Shown: positions 1 to 5,658 of the stretch, piece by piece
Layout: every line of letters begins with the position of its first letter
How positions within the stretch are numbered: position 1 is the stretch's first letter
Notes under the pieces: model-generated
The model's input: the letters and a program-made list of their open reading frames with translations, nothing else
The model's database searches: none
Told to the model about the DNA's origin: nothing
Program-made: the position numbers and the translations under genes
DNA from: Candidatus Stahliibacteriota bacterium
GTDB lineage: Bacteria; Hydrothermota; Tepidihabitantia; SM23-42
DNA length: 7,097 nucleotides
Direction: 5' to 3'
Assembly: GCA_030670605.1 (NCBI GenBank)
Contig: DAOVBK010000078.1
Coordinates: forward strand, 1-7,097

Positions 1-266
1 GACCATACTACTTCCTATCTGATGGTGGATTGACTACGCAACCTGAGTACTCATTCTGGTTCATTGATGTTGGCTGGGGGGTCGAAAACTATGGGACTGA
101 CCCAGACATTGAAGTTGAATACAAACCACAAGATTACGTGAAAGGCAAAGACCCACAGCTGGAACGAGGAATAAGGGAATGTTTGGAGCTTCTCAAAGAA
201 CATCCACCCAAGATCCCAAAGTTTGAGAAAAAGCCGAAACTACCACTACCCACAAAACTTAAATAG
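1..266 (+). CDS. C-terminal end of a tricorn-like S41 family protease (5' partial)
   Basis: The frame is open from the left edge (first full codon at 3) to TAG at 264-266, giving 87 residues that begin PYYFLSDGGLTTQPEY. The TTG at 30 is an internal leucine codon, not a start. The segment VGWGVENYGTDPDIEVE followed by DPQLERGI and a lysine/proline-rich tail is the usual C-terminal end of bacterial tricorn protease homologues (PD40 propeller, PDZ, S41 serine protease core). In that family the VEN.G..PDIEV strand closes the protease core, and its glutamate probably matches the active-site glutamate of archaeal tricorn; that residue match is from memory. Full-length members exceed 1000 residues, so about nine tenths of the gene lies outside the window. 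Members are thought to degrade peptides, and many bacterial ones are secreted or periplasmic; location cannot be judged here. It is the only plus-strand gene seen and ends in a shared hairpin terminator. Confidence 0.85.
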   Translation, partial: PYYFLSDGGLTTQPEYSFWFIDVGWGVENYGTDPDIEVEYKPQDYVKGKDPQLERGIRECLELLKEHPPKIPKFEKKPKLPLPTKLK

Positions 267-277
267 GTTCTGAAAAA

Positions 278-314
278 CATAAAGCCCCCGCACACAAAAT
301 GCAGGGGCTTTATG
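278..314. terminator. Bidirectional intrinsic terminator between convergent genes
   Basis: Perfect 11-bp inverted repeat: CATAAAGCCCC (278-288) pairs with GGGGCTTTATG (304-314), with a 15-nt loop. It sits between the plus-strand protease (stop at 266) and the minus-strand repeat protein (stop at 328). Read on the minus strand the stem is followed by a T-run (TTTTT, complement of 273-277), a good terminator for the repeat gene. On the plus strand the T-tract is only the TTTAT inside the stem arm, so termination there may be weaker. Confidence 0.8.
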
Positions 315-327
315 CATAGGAGCCACC

Positions 328-735
328 CTAATCCTCAAATGTATTAGGCTCTTCAGGAACCTCAATCACCATAATTGTATAACGCCACTCATATGTTGGT
401 CTCTCTCTACCAGGCCACATCGATGCCAGGATTGTCGGTATAGTGAATCGGGGAGCAGTGACGCGAACCTCGGGCATGAACCCACTCCACGCAACATCTT
501 CATGCTCGTATCGTGGTGCAGTCGCAACGACCTCATCCATCATGCCCATTTTAGCAGATGTATGACAGCGCGGCGCAGTCGTAACTACTGCAGGCATTAG
601 ACCGCTCCATGCCGCGTCTTCGTACTCATAGCGGGGTGCCGTCACAACAACCGTATCGAGCATACCATTCGCATCTATACCGATTGTCTGCGCTGGCATC
701 ATGATGATTAGTACTGCACCGACGATAAATAGCAT
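328..735 (-). CDS. Short secreted protein with four VTAPR repeats; unknown function
   Basis: A 135-residue protein I do not recognise as a named family. Residues 2-13 are hydrophobic and are followed by PAQT, like an export signal, though the n-region has no Lys or Arg. Residues 24-103 are two 40-residue units, each made of a 21- and a 19-residue half. Every half carries V-x-x/V-TAPR (TAPR at 32-35, 53-56, 72-75 and 93-96). The first half of each unit continues YE(Y/H)ED(A/V)AWS, and the second half begins G(L/F)MP. The tail (104-135) is rich in W, R and E, without repeats. The phrase resembles the TonB-box region (VVVTA.R) of TonB-dependent receptors, but no plug or barrel follows. The start is fixed by AGGAGG four bases upstream of ATG; an in-frame TAA lies a few codons further up. 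It is a lone gene with its own terminator. It could be a periplasmic or surface repeat peptide; function unknown. Confidence 0.7.
   Translation of the reverse strand: MLFIVGAVLIIMMPAQTIGIDANGMLDTVVVTAPRYEYEDAAWSGLMPAVVTTAPRCHTSAKMGMMDEVVATAPRYEHEDVAWSGFMPEVRVTAPRFTIPTILASMWPGRERPTYEWRYTIMVIEVPEEPNTFED
427..666 (-). repeat. Two tandem 120-bp (40-residue) coding repeats, each of two half-repeats
   Basis: Unit 1 is 547-666 and unit 2 is 427-546. The half-repeats are 604-666, 547-603, 484-546 and 427-483. The amino-acid pattern is kept while codons differ: the four TAPR motifs are written ACG GCA CCC CGC, ACT GCG CCG CGC, ACT GCA CCA CGA and ACT GCT CCC CGA. This suggests an old duplication held by selection on the protein rather than a fresh DNA duplication. 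Confidence 0.75.
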
Positions 736-800
736 TGTTCCTCCTGTTCTTTAGGCATTTCTACTTATTTATACGCACAAACCAGTCAAAAGGTTTCATA
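736..800 (-). promoter_or_regulatory. Leader and possible weak promoter of the repeat protein gene
   Basis: The minus strand carries AGGAGG (complement of 740-745) four bases before the ATG at 735. A TATAAA box (complement of 768-773) could serve as -10, placing the RNA start about 25 bases upstream of the ATG. No acceptable -35 lies 16-18 bases upstream; TTGACT (784-789) is only 10 bases away. The ribosome binding site is firm, the promoter is tentative. Confidence 0.35.
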
Positions 801-830
801 TGAGAGTACTGGGTAATGATAGACTTAAAT

Positions 831-865
831 GTCAGACAAGACGAACTTTGTCTGATCGTTTTTTT
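831..865 (+). terminator. Terminator-like hairpin with T-run on the plus strand, no upstream plus-strand gene
   Basis: TCAGACAA (832-839) pairs with TTGTCTGA (848-855) around an 8-nt loop; a G-T pair can extend it. After TCG comes a run of seven T (859-865). This is the form of an intrinsic terminator for plus-strand RNA, but the nearest plus-strand gene ends at 266 behind another terminator. On the minus strand no T-run follows the stem, so it is a poor terminator for the gene at 911. Confidence 0.45.
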
Positions 866-882
866 AATAATGGTTAAGTTTA

Positions 883-905
883 CAAAATCTGCACGGCAGA
901 TTTTG
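883..905 (-). terminator. Probable terminator of the AlkD / membrane protein / TVP38 operon
   Basis: Perfect inverted repeat CAAAATCTGC (883-892) and GCAGATTTTG (896-905) with a 3-nt loop, starting 5 bases after the stop codon at 911-913. Read on the minus strand it has an A-tract, a TCTGC/GCAGA core and a TTTT arm, the usual terminator order. The short core and T-tract make strength uncertain. Because it is symmetrical it could also act on plus-strand RNA. Confidence 0.55.
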
Positions 906-910
906 CAGAA

Positions 911-1501
911 TTAACGGGTGGTTGAGGTCACGATAAACTTCTCGAACAGTTTCTCGATTCTCTCTCCGAAAATAAAATAGAAACCGACTGCGGTCAGAAA
1001 ACCCAGTGCGCCAAGTATCCAGGTACTGATGCCGGCAGTGAGGAGTGCATTGCCAAAGAACACAGACAACAGAACTCCTGGTAATCTGCCGAGTGCGATC
1101 AGCGGTATCAGTATTCTGAGTGGTATCGTCGTGAGCCCTGCAAGGTAGAACAAACCATCACCAATCGGATTGGGAAATATCGACAGCAGCAAAATAAAAG
1201 AAATCCCTTTTCGCGTTATTACGCTTTCAAACTTCTGTGCTTTTTCATCAAGGAGATATTCAAGCATCCGTCTGCCGAATGCTCGAGCAATTACCATGAC
1301 AATACTACCGCCGATAATCACACTTACCCAGGTCACGATAATGCCACGCAGGAATCCAAACAGTATGCCCGATGATATGGTCACCACATGACCGGGTACT
1401 GGTGCAAAGATGATTTGAAAAATGTTAAAGAGTGCAAAAACCAGATATCCCCAGACACCGTATCCAAGGACGATATCGCGTATTTTCTGGGGGGTTTTCT
1501 G
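911..1501 (-). CDS. TVP38/TMEM64 (VTT, DedA superfamily) membrane protein, main part after a frameshift
   Basis: This frame is open from just after TAA at 1502-1504 to TAA at 911-913. The homologous part starts at about 1490 and reads QKIRDIVLGYGVWGYLVFAL, then FAPVPGHVVTISSGILFGF. APVPGH followed by a Gly-rich helix (LFG...G...) is a hallmark of the TVP38/TMEM64 family; the later FPNPIGDGLFYLAGLT and ALGRLPGVLLSVFFGN segments also fit. Several hydrophobic helices predict an inner-membrane protein. DedA-superfamily members are linked to lipid or polyprenyl-phosphate translocation and membrane homeostasis; the substrate here is unknown. No ATG lies in this frame, and the first usable start (GTG 1387) would cut off the conserved APVPGH, so the true N-terminus must come from the neighbouring frame at 1610. 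It is the last gene of the AlkD operon, followed by a hairpin. Confidence 0.8.
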   Translation of the reverse strand, partial: QKTPQKIRDIVLGYGVWGYLVFALFNIFQIIFAPVPGHVVTISSGILFGFLRGIIVTWVSVIIGGSIVMVIARAFGRRMLEYLLDEKAQKFESVITRKGISFILLLSIFPNPIGDGLFYLAGLTTIPLRILIPLIALGRLPGVLLSVFFGNALLTAGISTWILGALGFLTAVGFYFIFGERIEKLFEKFIVTSTTR

Positions 1502-1610
1502 TTATTTCGCCAAACCTACTGACAAAGATGTATGAAACAATAAGAATAGAACACACAAATACGACAAGACCAATAATCCCAATTGATCTTCTTATTTTCG
1601 GATTCGCCAT
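1425..1610 (-). pseudogene. N-terminal fragment of the same TVP38/TMEM64 gene, cut off by a +1 frameshift
   Basis: From ATG 1610 the frame gives MANPKIRR, a transmembrane helix (residues about 9-31) and SRFGEITENP. After a run of six C (minus strand of 1489-1494) it turns into an unrelated tail (PENTRYRPW...) ending at 1425. Deleting one C joins ...TENP directly to QKIRDIV... of the downstream frame and yields a continuous 232-residue protein over 911-1610, a normal size for the family. The gene starts 23 bases after the stop of the upstream small membrane protein, with no clear Shine-Dalgarno. The break may be a real mutation, a single-base sequencing or assembly error, or, less likely, a +1 slip at CCC-C. 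Confidence 0.75.
1489..1494 (-). other. Six-C run where the TVP38 reading frame breaks
   Basis: Minus-strand context is GAA AAC CCC CCA GAA in the upstream frame, against AAA ACC CCC CAG AAA in the downstream frame. One base fewer in the run restores the fused protein. The run is short for transcriptional slippage, which favours a mutation or base-calling error. Confidence 0.75.
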
Positions 1611-1633
1611 TGAGCAAATTCAGAAGTGAGAGG

Positions 1634-1909
1634 CTACCGTAAAAGCCTGAGAATGATAATCACAATCGGTGCCAGCAGCAGAGCCCAGCCAAACAGTGAA
1701 ACAAGGCTTCCTGGAGAACGCTTGGTGATGTACGGTTTTCCAATCCTGTGGAATCCCCCAACATAGTCACCGATCTCATCACCAAACCAGATCATCGCCA
1801 CTGGCATGATAAGAACAATGGCGGCAATCAATAGCAATTCCCAGCCGCCATAGATGAGTGCGGCGATGAGATAGACAATGGCAATTCCAAGCGATACTTT
1901 TCGTGCCAC
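1634..1909 (-). CDS. Small three-helix membrane protein, unknown function
   Basis: A 91-residue hydrophobic protein. Predicted membrane segments lie at about residues 6-22, 23-42 and 67-88. The loop between helices 2 and 3 is polar and has WFGDEIGDYVGG and YITKRSPG. I recognise no named family; small proteins with a WF.DE.G motif and a C-terminal helix after a (T/S)PG turn occur in many bacteria without an assigned role. The start is GTG at 1907-1909, three bases after the stop of the AlkD-like gene (1913). The GAGGGA inside the last AlkD codons can act as ribosome binding site, so translation of the two is probably coupled. It is followed 23 bases later by the TVP38 gene, which suggests a shared membrane context. 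The gene call is firm, the function unknown. Confidence 0.7.
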   Translation of the reverse strand: MARKVSLGIAIVYLIAALIYGGWELLLIAAIVLIMPVAMIWFGDEIGDYVGGFHRIGKPYITKRSPGSLVSLFGWALLLAPIVIIILRLLR

Positions 1910-1912
1910 TCT

Positions 1913-2617
1913 CTAATCCCTCTTCATTGCTTTTTTCTTCAAAGACGGAGATAACTTTTCAATTGCATACCGTAAGGCAGTTCGTGGCATTTTGTCTCTG
2001 CGTTTCATCACATAGCTGAACACTCTCTCTGGATATTGGTTACTTACTTCTTTCAACATCCAGCCATAGCCCTTCTGCACCATATCATCACTGTCCTTGA
2101 GCAGTATATCAGCAATCATGAATGCTTCGCGCAGCATCCTTTTCTTTCTCACAGAGTAAATCAGAACAACTGCTGAAGCCCGACGTAGCCATCTATTGTG
2201 TGAGTGAGCCCAGATTTTGATGCGCGGAAAGAACTGCGGAAACATGAAGATGAAGTAGCCAAATGTATGACCACACAGATCATCGCATGCTGCCCAGTTG
2301 GAGACATACTTCTTAAGCCATGATTCAAATAGCGTGAAGTCTTTTTTCTCGTATGCACGTCTCTGGCGGTATGCCCAATCGAATGCAATTGCCCGTTCTT
2401 CAGCGAGGTTTGATTTTAGCAGTCGTTCGCATAATCGGAAAATCTCTTTCTTTGGTTTTGCCTTTATTGATACGTAGTACTGTGCCGCTATCTTTCGTAC
2501 AATCGGTGTCCGTACACCAAGGATTTTTATTCCCTCTTTGAAATAGTTCTCCGCACCTTCACGGTATGAAGAGTCTATATGCGTTTTCAGATCGCGTCTT
2601 ACGTCACGAAGCAGCAT
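1913..2617 (-). CDS. DNA alkylation repair protein, AlkD-like HEAT-repeat glycosylase
   Basis: A 234-residue all-helical protein matching the AlkD/DNA alkylation repair family (PF08713), whose members run about 220-240 residues. AlkD removes bulky or positively charged alkylated bases (3-methyladenine, 7-methylguanine) from DNA without flipping them, using a concave HEAT-like surface. Visible landmarks are GVRTPIVRKIA (34-44), ERAIAFDWAY (74-83), SNWAACDDLCGH (106-117), RWLRRASAVV (142-151) and MVQKGYGWMLKEVS (179-192). The aspartates at 112-113, R145/R146 and W186 sit where the catalytic Asp, the backbone-binding Arg and the second Trp of Bacillus cereus AlkD are expected; this alignment is by eye. 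ATG at 2617 is supported by AGGAGG four bases upstream. It leads a three-gene unit with two membrane proteins and has a promoter at 2643-2670. Activity on alkylated DNA is inferred from family only. Confidence 0.88.
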   Translation of the reverse strand: MLLRDVRRDLKTHIDSSYREGAENYFKEGIKILGVRTPIVRKIAAQYYVSIKAKPKKEIFRLCERLLKSNLAEERAIAFDWAYRQRRAYEKKDFTLFESWLKKYVSNWAACDDLCGHTFGYFIFMFPQFFPRIKIWAHSHNRWLRRASAVVLIYSVRKKRMLREAFMIADILLKDSDDMVQKGYGWMLKEVSNQYPERVFSYVMKRRDKMPRTALRYAIEKLSPSLKKKAMKRD

Positions 2618-2642
2618 CGAGCCTCCTTGTTTGCCGAAGATA

Positions 2643-2670
2643 AGTCTACATGTTGCAGACAGACTGTCAA
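2643..2670 (-). promoter_or_regulatory. Sigma70-like promoter of the AlkD operon
   Basis: Minus strand: TTGACA (complement of 2665-2670), 16-bp spacer, TAGACT (complement of 2643-2648). The RNA start should be near 2636, leaving a leader of about 20 bases that just contains the AGGAGG at 2622-2627. It lies in the gap after the hydrolase stop at 2697, with no obvious terminator before it, so some read-through from upstream is possible. Confidence 0.6.
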
Positions 2671-2696
2671 GGATGCGACGCTCACTGTTCTACATT

Positions 2697-3566
2697 CTAT
2701 TGCAGGACGTGTGTCGCAATGAAGTTGATCACCTCCCGATGATACTCATTGCCGAGAATTTCTGGTATGTCATCATGTCCAGCATCTTCTACCCAGAGAC
2801 TGTCTTTCGGTTCGTGTGCTGCATCCCAAATAAGGTGGACGTGTCTCTCAAACACAATGAAATCATCTGCCTGTCCATGCATCATGAGCAACGGGCATTC
2901 AATATCGGCGATTCTCTTTTCATTATCAAAATCTGTATCTGTTACGTAAGAACCAGTGAGATTAAGAAGTGCAGAATCTCGCAGTAGTGCCGTAATCGAA
3001 GCCGGCGCTGATTCCAGTATGACCGCTGCTGGGTGGAGCACATCAGCAGCACAATATGTTGTGATGAACGTCCCGATTGACCAGCCGTACAAGACGATTT
3101 TTGATGCGTCAACGTCTATTCGTGAACGCAAGTAATACAGCGCTTCTGTTCCATCGGAGAATAGCGCCTCGCCTGACGGGCTCCCTTCACTCTTTCCGTA
3201 CCCTTGATAATCAAAGATGAAGACGTTAAATCCCATTTCCCACAAGTATTCCACTCGCGCCCAATATCTATTGATATTCTCGTCTTTGCCATGAAAATAG
3301 AGTATCGAGACTTGATTATGAGTAGTAGAATCAGGATTGCCTCTCACAAAAAAACCATAGATTCTGTTGCCCATTGAAACCAATGTTACGGGTTCTATGA
3401 GAGAATCATGGATAATGAATCGGGTTCCCCACTCTGAATCAAAATCCTCAGGCCTCAGATACTTATCAATAGTAGTAGGATCAAAAAGAAAATCATCCAG
3501 ACTGAACATTCTTGTGCACGCAACCACGATACAAACAGCGAGAAGCAATTGGTTCGTAATCTTCAC
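2697..3566 (-). CDS. Alpha/beta hydrolase, predicted lipoprotein (serine esterase/peptidase-like)
   Basis: A 289-residue protein. Residues 1-16 form a short signal with lipobox VVA-C17, so it is probably lipid-anchored facing the periplasm. The core is a BAAT/Hydrolase_4-like alpha/beta hydrolase: ILYFHG (88-93, oxyanion hole), VFIFDYQGYGKSEG (115-128), the nucleophile elbow GWSIG with Ser163, HGQADD (230-235, Asp234 the likely acid) and AGHDD with His264. The complete triad suggests an active enzyme on small esters, amides or thioesters, but no substrate can be read. It begins at GTG 3566 with GAGGAGGT about six bases upstream; that ribosome binding site overlaps the stop of the preceding barrel gene (11-bp gap), so the two are co-transcribed. 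An alternative reading is that the signal is a plain type I signal; C17 favours the lipoprotein. Confidence 0.85.
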   Translation of the reverse strand: MKITNQLLLAVCIVVACTRMFSLDDFLFDPTTIDKYLRPEDFDSEWGTRFIIHDSLIEPVTLVSMGNRIYGFFVRGNPDSTTHNQVSILYFHGKDENINRYWARVEYLWEMGFNVFIFDYQGYGKSEGSPSGEALFSDGTEALYYLRSRIDVDASKIVLYGWSIGTFITTYCAADVLHPAAVILESAPASITALLRDSALLNLTGSYVTDTDFDNEKRIADIECPLLMMHGQADDFIVFERHVHLIWDAAHEPKDSLWVEDAGHDDIPEILGNEYHREVINFIATHVLQ

Positions 3567-3577
3567 AGTATACCTCC

Positions 3578-4246
3578 TCAGAAAACGTATGACACTCCTG
3601 CAGCGAAACCTATTGCACCGTGGTCAAAGGGCCTCAGGGTATAGTCGACAACACGGTCCTTGCTTGTCTCAGTTGGAGCATACCATAGTGCCTCTCCGTT
3701 GACGACAAACCTCTTGCCAAAGGGAACCTCAACACCAACCAAGGGTGCCAGGATAACATAGGGTTCGGTGAATTGAATCATGGCGTGAGAGCCGAAATAC
3801 AGTAGGTGGTGATGTTTGGAAAACGCATAGCTGCATATCAACGAGACCTCAGGGTATACTCTCGTGCTTGAGAATTCATTGATATGGTAGAATCCGTACA
3901 CACTCGCCCCCAGACACAGCGCCGGTCTCAATCCAGATTGTACAATGAAATGTTTTGTCAGACCAACATCAATGCCAACATTAGCGAGGAGCGACATCGT
4001 AGAATGAATGCCAAAATGCAGATCTGTATTCTCACCTAAACCGTATCTCAACCGTATGACACTATAGGGCACAGGTAAATCAACATCATAGACAGGAGTA
4101 ACAGGGCCTCCAAATGAAAATGAGACCGCTTTCCTTCCTTGACCAAGGGGACGTACTGAAGCCACTGTTCCGCAACTCACACAACAGAACAGTAGTATCG
4201 TAAATACACATGCGGTTGTTCTCCTACGGGTTCTCCCTCCAACCAT
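3578..4246 (-). CDS. Predicted small outer-membrane beta-barrel protein, unknown function
   Basis: A 222-residue protein with an Arg-rich n-region (RTRRR at 5-9), a hydrophobic stretch (13-22) and Cys25 (CVS-C), which could be a weak lipobox because position -3 is Cys. The rest alternates polar and hydrophobic residues in short strands broken by Gly/Asn/Asp turns (for example VIRLRYGLGENTDLHFGI and FGSHAMIQF). It ends in GVSYVF, a C-terminal aromatic as used by the BAM complex to recognise barrels. The length allows about 8-10 strands. I recognise no named family. The ATG at 4246 has AGGAGG four bases upstream. It is the first gene of a two-gene unit with a lipoprotein hydrolase, so both products are envelope proteins. 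Its promoter has an operator-like palindrome (4331-4345), so expression is probably controlled. Confidence 0.7.
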   Translation of the reverse strand: MVGGRTRRRTTACVFTILLFCCVSCGTVASVRPLGQGRKAVSFSFGGPVTPVYDVDLPVPYSVIRLRYGLGENTDLHFGIHSTMSLLANVGIDVGLTKHFIVQSGLRPALCLGASVYGFYHINEFSSTRVYPEVSLICSYAFSKHHHLLYFGSHAMIQFTEPYVILAPLVGVEVPFGKRFVVNGEALWYAPTETSKDRVVDYTLRPFDHGAIGFAAGVSYVF

Positions 4247-4321
4247 AGTTCCTCCTTATGAGTATCTACAATGATGCGTAAAAATCACCAAAACAATCTA
4301 CAGAGATACGTCTTGTGCGTA

Positions 4322-4349
4322 AGTATAGTCCACAGTGGCACTGTGTCAA
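4322..4349 (-). promoter_or_regulatory. Strong sigma70-like promoter of the barrel/hydrolase operon
   Basis: Minus strand: TTGACA (complement of 4344-4349), 16-bp spacer, TATACT (complement of 4322-4327). The RNA would start near 4315 and carry a leader of about 70 bases before the ATG at 4246. The leader contains two copies of ATCTACA (plus strand 4264-4270 and 4296-4302) and a 6-bp dyad GTATCT/AGATAC (4262-4267 and 4304-4309); I see no known riboswitch in it. Confidence 0.75.
4331..4345. promoter_or_regulatory. Palindromic operator candidate inside the promoter spacer
   Basis: CACAGTG (4331-4337), one base, CACTGTG (4339-4345): a perfect 7-1-7 inverted repeat filling the spacer and overlapping the -35 box by two bases. 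Binding of a dimeric regulator here would block RNA polymerase. A second, weaker dyad, AGTAC-CGTA-GTACT (4352-4365), lies just upstream of the -35. The regulator is not in the window. Confidence 0.55.
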
Positions 4350-4399
4350 GCAGTACCGTAGTACTCTGATATATGGGTGCTCTGACTATGTGTTTGCTT

Positions 4400-5635
4400 C
4401 TAATCCGCTTTTTTGGTAACCTCGAGAATATCAATATCCCGCTTTTTCAACTCATCCATGAACTCTTTATAGAGTTCTCCTTTTATCGCATCTTCTGGCG
4501 CGACAATGCCTTTTTCTGTGATCTTACCCATGAGCATCATCTTGGCGGTGATCGCAAGCGGATACCCGGTCACCCGCATCATTGAAGAAATATCCTTGCG
4601 TTTTGGTTCGTCCCACATGAAGTATTCGATTGTGATATTCTTTCCATTCTTTTTACCGATGAGTGTATTATACATGACACACACATCAGTCTCGCCTTCA
4701 TTGGGAATAAGTCGCGGTGTTATCAGCGAAAGGAGAAACTCCCGTGGTGCAATCGTGTTTCCGGCAAATTCCACTGGCTCGATACTGAGCAAGCCACACT
4801 CCTTGAGCGTCTGCACGCCTTGCCAGTGTCCGGGCCACCGTACAGTCTTTTCAGCAAATTCTTTGAGCTGTGGGCGCGTAAACAGAAAACTCGGCATGCC
4901 TGGCGTGATCGCACACTCAAGCTGCTCATCCTTACCAAAGTGATTGAACCTGAACGGTTCCAGTTCAGTTGTGGCATCAACTTCAACAATCTTACCGCCT
5001 TTGATCACCTTGAGCTTTATCATATATTCTCGAAGCACATGCTCAAATGCCCACGTAATCATATACCGCAACGGATGTCGCGCAGCTGCCTCTCTTGAAG
5101 GAATGCCACCGACCCGTGCTACTGCTTTTTCTGCTTCATCTATTGTACGAATACCTTCACCGAGTGTCACATTGCTCAAGCCCGGTGCAAAACCCATGCC
5201 GCTGACAAACGTGACACCATTCTTCACGGCAGCATTGTGTAACCACTCACCGTAACCCTCAATAGACATACCCTTGGGAACCTCAAGACCCTCAACTTCA
5301 TCGGTATCAGGTGTCCGATGGAATTCCTCAATTGTATCAACGATGTTCAAACCCGCCTCAATTGCCGTATGGACAACCTTATAGCTTGTCTTTCTGTTTG
5401 GCAGCGCGAGCGCACCGACTTTGTATTGCTTCATAAGCACAATGGTTGCTGCTTTGTCATTAATATCGAGCACATGCACTTTGACCTTATCGCTTCCCAC
5501 CCATTGCTTGACTTTTTCAAGTGCCGCTTTGCGTCGACCAACAATACCAATCGATCCAACTTCTTTCTGTTGTGCCAAATCATGGGCGATCGCAGAGCCG
5601 ATCTTGCCTGAACCACCAAAGACCAAGATATCCAT
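4400..5635 (-). CDS. Saccharopine dehydrogenase-family NAD(P)-dependent oxidoreductase
   Basis: About 411 residues from ATG 5635. The N-terminal Rossmann fold has MDILVFGGSGKIGSA (GGSGKIG at 7-13) and IVGRR about 20 residues later, whose arginines suggest NADP. The middle has GMGFAPGLSN (146-155), the form of the family's G..PGL.N loop, and ARVGGIP (173-179). The C-terminal domain ends with RVTGYPLAITAKMML and ITEKGIVAPE, typical of the catalytic domain (COG1748, Lys9-type). Family members act on saccharopine, carboxynorspermidine or related amino-acid adducts; which one applies cannot be decided here. An ATG two codons earlier (5641) is possible, but AAGGAG then lies only one or two bases away; seven bases to the ATG at 5635 is the normal spacing. 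It lies 17-23 bases after the glycoside hydrolase stop, in the same transcript. Confidence 0.85.
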   Translation of the reverse strand: MDILVFGGSGKIGSAIAHDLAQQKEVGSIGIVGRRKAALEKVKQWVGSDKVKVHVLDINDKAATIVLMKQYKVGALALPNRKTSYKVVHTAIEAGLNIVDTIEEFHRTPDTDEVEGLEVPKGMSIEGYGEWLHNAAVKNGVTFVSGMGFAPGLSNVTLGEGIRTIDEAEKAVARVGGIPSREAAARHPLRYMITWAFEHVLREYMIKLKVIKGGKIVEVDATTELEPFRFNHFGKDEQLECAITPGMPSFLFTRPQLKEFAEKTVRWPGHWQGVQTLKECGLLSIEPVEFAGNTIAPREFLLSLITPRLIPNEGETDVCVMYNTLIGKKNGKNITIEYFMWDEPKRKDISSMMRVTGYPLAITAKMMLMGKITEKGIVAPEDAIKGELYKEFMDELKKRDIDILEVTKKAD

Positions 5636-5658
5636 TATCATACTCCTTTCATGTAAAC

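Noticed and set aside
427..666. CRISPR-like or satellite DNA repeat
   Set aside because: The similarity is at the protein level inside one open frame, with synonymous differences between copies and no spacer structure.
768..789. TTGACT with TATAAA as promoter of the repeat gene
   Set aside because: The spacer is only 10 bases, too short for one sigma70 promoter; only the TATAAA is kept as a tentative -10.
2631..2987. Plus-strand 118-residue open frame
   Set aside because: It lies opposite the C-terminal part of the alpha/beta hydrolase, whose frame carries a full catalytic triad; the plus-strand product has no recognisable motif and would also run through the AlkD promoter region.
3367..3702. 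Plus-strand 111-residue open frame across the hydrolase/barrel junction
   Set aside because: It overlaps two well-supported minus-strand genes and the ribosome binding site between them.
4262..4309. Riboswitch in the barrel gene leader
   Set aside because: Only a 6-bp dyad with a long loop and a 7-base direct repeat are seen; no known aptamer core is recognisable.
4506..4943. Plus-strand 145-residue open frame
   Set aside because: Antisense shadow of the saccharopine dehydrogenase-family gene; no motif and no ribosome binding site judged convincing.
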